Positions 5,223-6,322 of a DNA stretch of 6,322 nt are shown piece by piece. Both the position numbers and the translations under genes were made by a program. The notes under the pieces are model-generated. The model saw only the letters and a list, made by a program, of their open reading frames with translations. It ran no database searches and was not told the origin of the DNA. This DNA is from Marinosulfonomonas sp. (GTDB lineage: Bacteria; Pseudomonadota; Alphaproteobacteria; Rhodobacterales; Rhodobacteraceae): positions 1 through 6,322 of the forward strand of contig JALSJL010000027.1 in NCBI GenBank assembly GCA_026989405.1, read 5' to 3'. Within the stretch, counting starts at the first letter, position 1, and each line of letters begins with the position of its first letter.

Positions 5223-6322
5223 TTAGTTCTGGCCCCAGCGGGCGACCAGTTCATCGTAGTTGATGGTCATGCCCTGTGGCTTTTCGTTGTCCAGCTTGGG
5301 CTTGGGGGCGCCGGGCTGCGAAAGCCAATACTCCGGGTCACGCTCTTCGTTCAGTCGCGGCCCGCAACCGCCATAGACATTGGCGGCTTCGTCAGCGGCC
5401 TGCATGCGCGCCATGGTGATGTCCATCTCTTCGGCCAGACGATCCATTGCCTGTTGCGGGGTGAAGGCGCCCGAGTTCACATCGCCGATCTGCTGCCACC
5501 AGATCTGCGCCAGCTTCGGGTAGTCGGGCACGTTGATGCCGGTTGGCGACCACCGCACGCGGTCGGGTGAACGATAGAATTCCACGAGGCCGCCCAGCTT
5601 GGGCGCACGTTCCGTAAAGCTCTCATGGTTGATCGAGCTGTCACGGATGAAGGTCAGACCCACATGGCTTTTCTTGACGTCCACCGTCTTGGACACGGCG
5701 AACTGGGCATAGAGCCACGCAGCCTTGGCACGGTCAACCGGCGTGGATTTCAGGATCGTCCACGACCCCACATCCTGATAGCCGACCTTCTGGCCTTCTT
5801 CCCAATAGGGGCCATGCGGGCTGGGCGCCATCCGCCACAGCGGGTTGCCGTCGGCGTCGACCGTGTTGTTGCCTTCTGACTGCGGTTTCACCATGTCGGC
5901 GGTGAAGGCCGTATACCAGAAGATCTGTTGGGCGACGTTGCCCTGGCTCAGCGCCGGCAGCGACTGGTAGAAGTCAAACGACGCCGCGCCGGGGGGTGCA
6001 TAGGCGCGCAGCCATTCATCCCATTTGCGGATCGCATAGACTGCCGCCGGGCCGTTGGCCGCACCGCCGCGCGTGACGCTCGATCCGACCGGGTTGCAGG
6101 TGCCCGCTTCCATGCGGATGCCCCATTCATCAACCGGGATGCCATTTGGCTCTCCCTTGTCGCCGGCGCCTGCCATCGACAACCAGGCGTCTGTCATGCG
6201 CCAACCAAGGTCGGGCGCGCGCTTGCCATAGTCCATGTGGCCGTAAATGCGCACGCCGTCGATTTCTTTCACGTCGTTGGAAAAGAACTCGGCGATGTCC
6301 TCATAGGCGGACCAGTTGACCG
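5223..6322 (-). CDS. glpV: Periplasmic substrate-binding protein of the glycerol ABC importer (GlpV-like), partial (5' end outside window)
   Basis: The last 365 codons are visible, ending in a TAA at 5223-5225; the frame is open to the window edge, so the signal peptide and N-terminal lobe are missing. The fragment resembles the C-terminal part of the large (about 570-residue) family of extracellular solute-binding proteins related to UgpB. Readable pieces include VNWSAYEDIAEFF at the edge, SLPALSQGNVAQQIFWYTAF (visible residues 120-139), VGYQDVGSWTILKST (179-193) and PQQAMDRLAEEMD (288-300). An extended tail rich in Pro and charged residues follows and ends in YDELVARWGQN. Two cysteines (visible residues 75 and 319) could form a disulfide. 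It should capture the substrate in the periplasm and deliver it to the permease pair encoded downstream. Glycerol is the best guess because the set of two ATPases, two permeases and DUF2160 matches the rhizobial glycerol transporter; another polyol or glycerol derivative is possible. A GTG inside the frame at 6272 is an ordinary Val codon, not the start. Confidence 0.88.
   Translation of the reverse strand, partial: VNWSAYEDIAEFFSNDVKEIDGVRIYGHMDYGKRAPDLGWRMTDAWLSMAGAGDKGEPNGIPVDEWGIRMEAGTCNPVGSSVTRGGAANGPAAVYAIRKWDEWLRAYAPPGAASFDFYQSLPALSQGNVAQQIFWYTAFTADMVKPQSEGNNTVDADGNPLWRMAPSPHGPYWEEGQKVGYQDVGSWTILKSTPVDRAKAAWLYAQFAVSKTVDVKKSHVGLTFIRDSSINHESFTERAPKLGGLVEFYRSPDRVRWSPTGINVPDYPKLAQIWWQQIGDVNSGAFTPQQAMDRLAEEMDITMARMQAADEAANVYGGCGPRLNEERDPEYWLSQPGAPKPKLDNEKPQGMTINYDELVARWGQN

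Noticed and set aside
1026..6322. Operon interpreted as the sn-glycerol-3-phosphate Ugp or maltose/maltodextrin system
   Set aside because: Those systems use one ATPase gene (UgpC or MalK) forming a homodimer. This locus has two divergent ATPases plus DUF2160, which fits the glycerol GlpSTPQUV type better.

Overview
The window looks like a piece of an alphaproteobacterial chromosome or large plasmid, most likely from Rhodobacterales. This rests on the moderately GC-rich codon use and on how the protein families read; no rRNA or other taxonomic marker is present. All genes lie on the minus strand, so transcription runs from high to low coordinates and the stretch is almost fully coding.

Positions 6322 to 1026 hold a multi-gene ABC importer of the glycerol (Glp) type. 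In transcription order they are: a substrate-binding protein whose 5' end lies outside the window (glpV-like, 5223-6322); two different ATPases (glpS-like 4060-5124 and glpT-like 2970-4049); two permeases (glpP-like 2113-2973 and glpQ-like 1304-2101); and a small DUF2160 membrane protein (glpU-like, 1026-1304). From the first ATPase onward the genes are separated by at most 11 nt or overlap by 1-4 nt, so they are almost certainly one translationally coupled operon. The only sizeable gap in the transporter is 98 nt between the binding protein and the first ATPase. It holds a perfect 10-bp GC-rich hairpin, probably for differential expression.

Positions 1 to 927 hold a BlaI/MecI-type winged-helix repressor (535-927) overlapping a BlaR1/MecR1-type M56 membrane metalloprotease (1-548, 3' end outside the window). 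Together they form a protease-relieved repression module. It follows the transporter in the same direction after 98 nt, with a weak candidate promoter and an inverted repeat in between. No beta-lactamase is visible, so its target is unknown.

The strongest observation concerns the ATPase pair. The glpS-like subunit has a normal LSGGQ signature but lacks the switch histidine and the A-loop aromatic residue. The glpT-like subunit has a normal switch histidine but a degenerate LSADN signature. In a head-to-tail heterodimer all these defects fall in the same composite nucleotide site, leaving one complete and one degenerate site. That asymmetry is familiar in heterodimeric exporters but not in the MalK-type importers usually studied.
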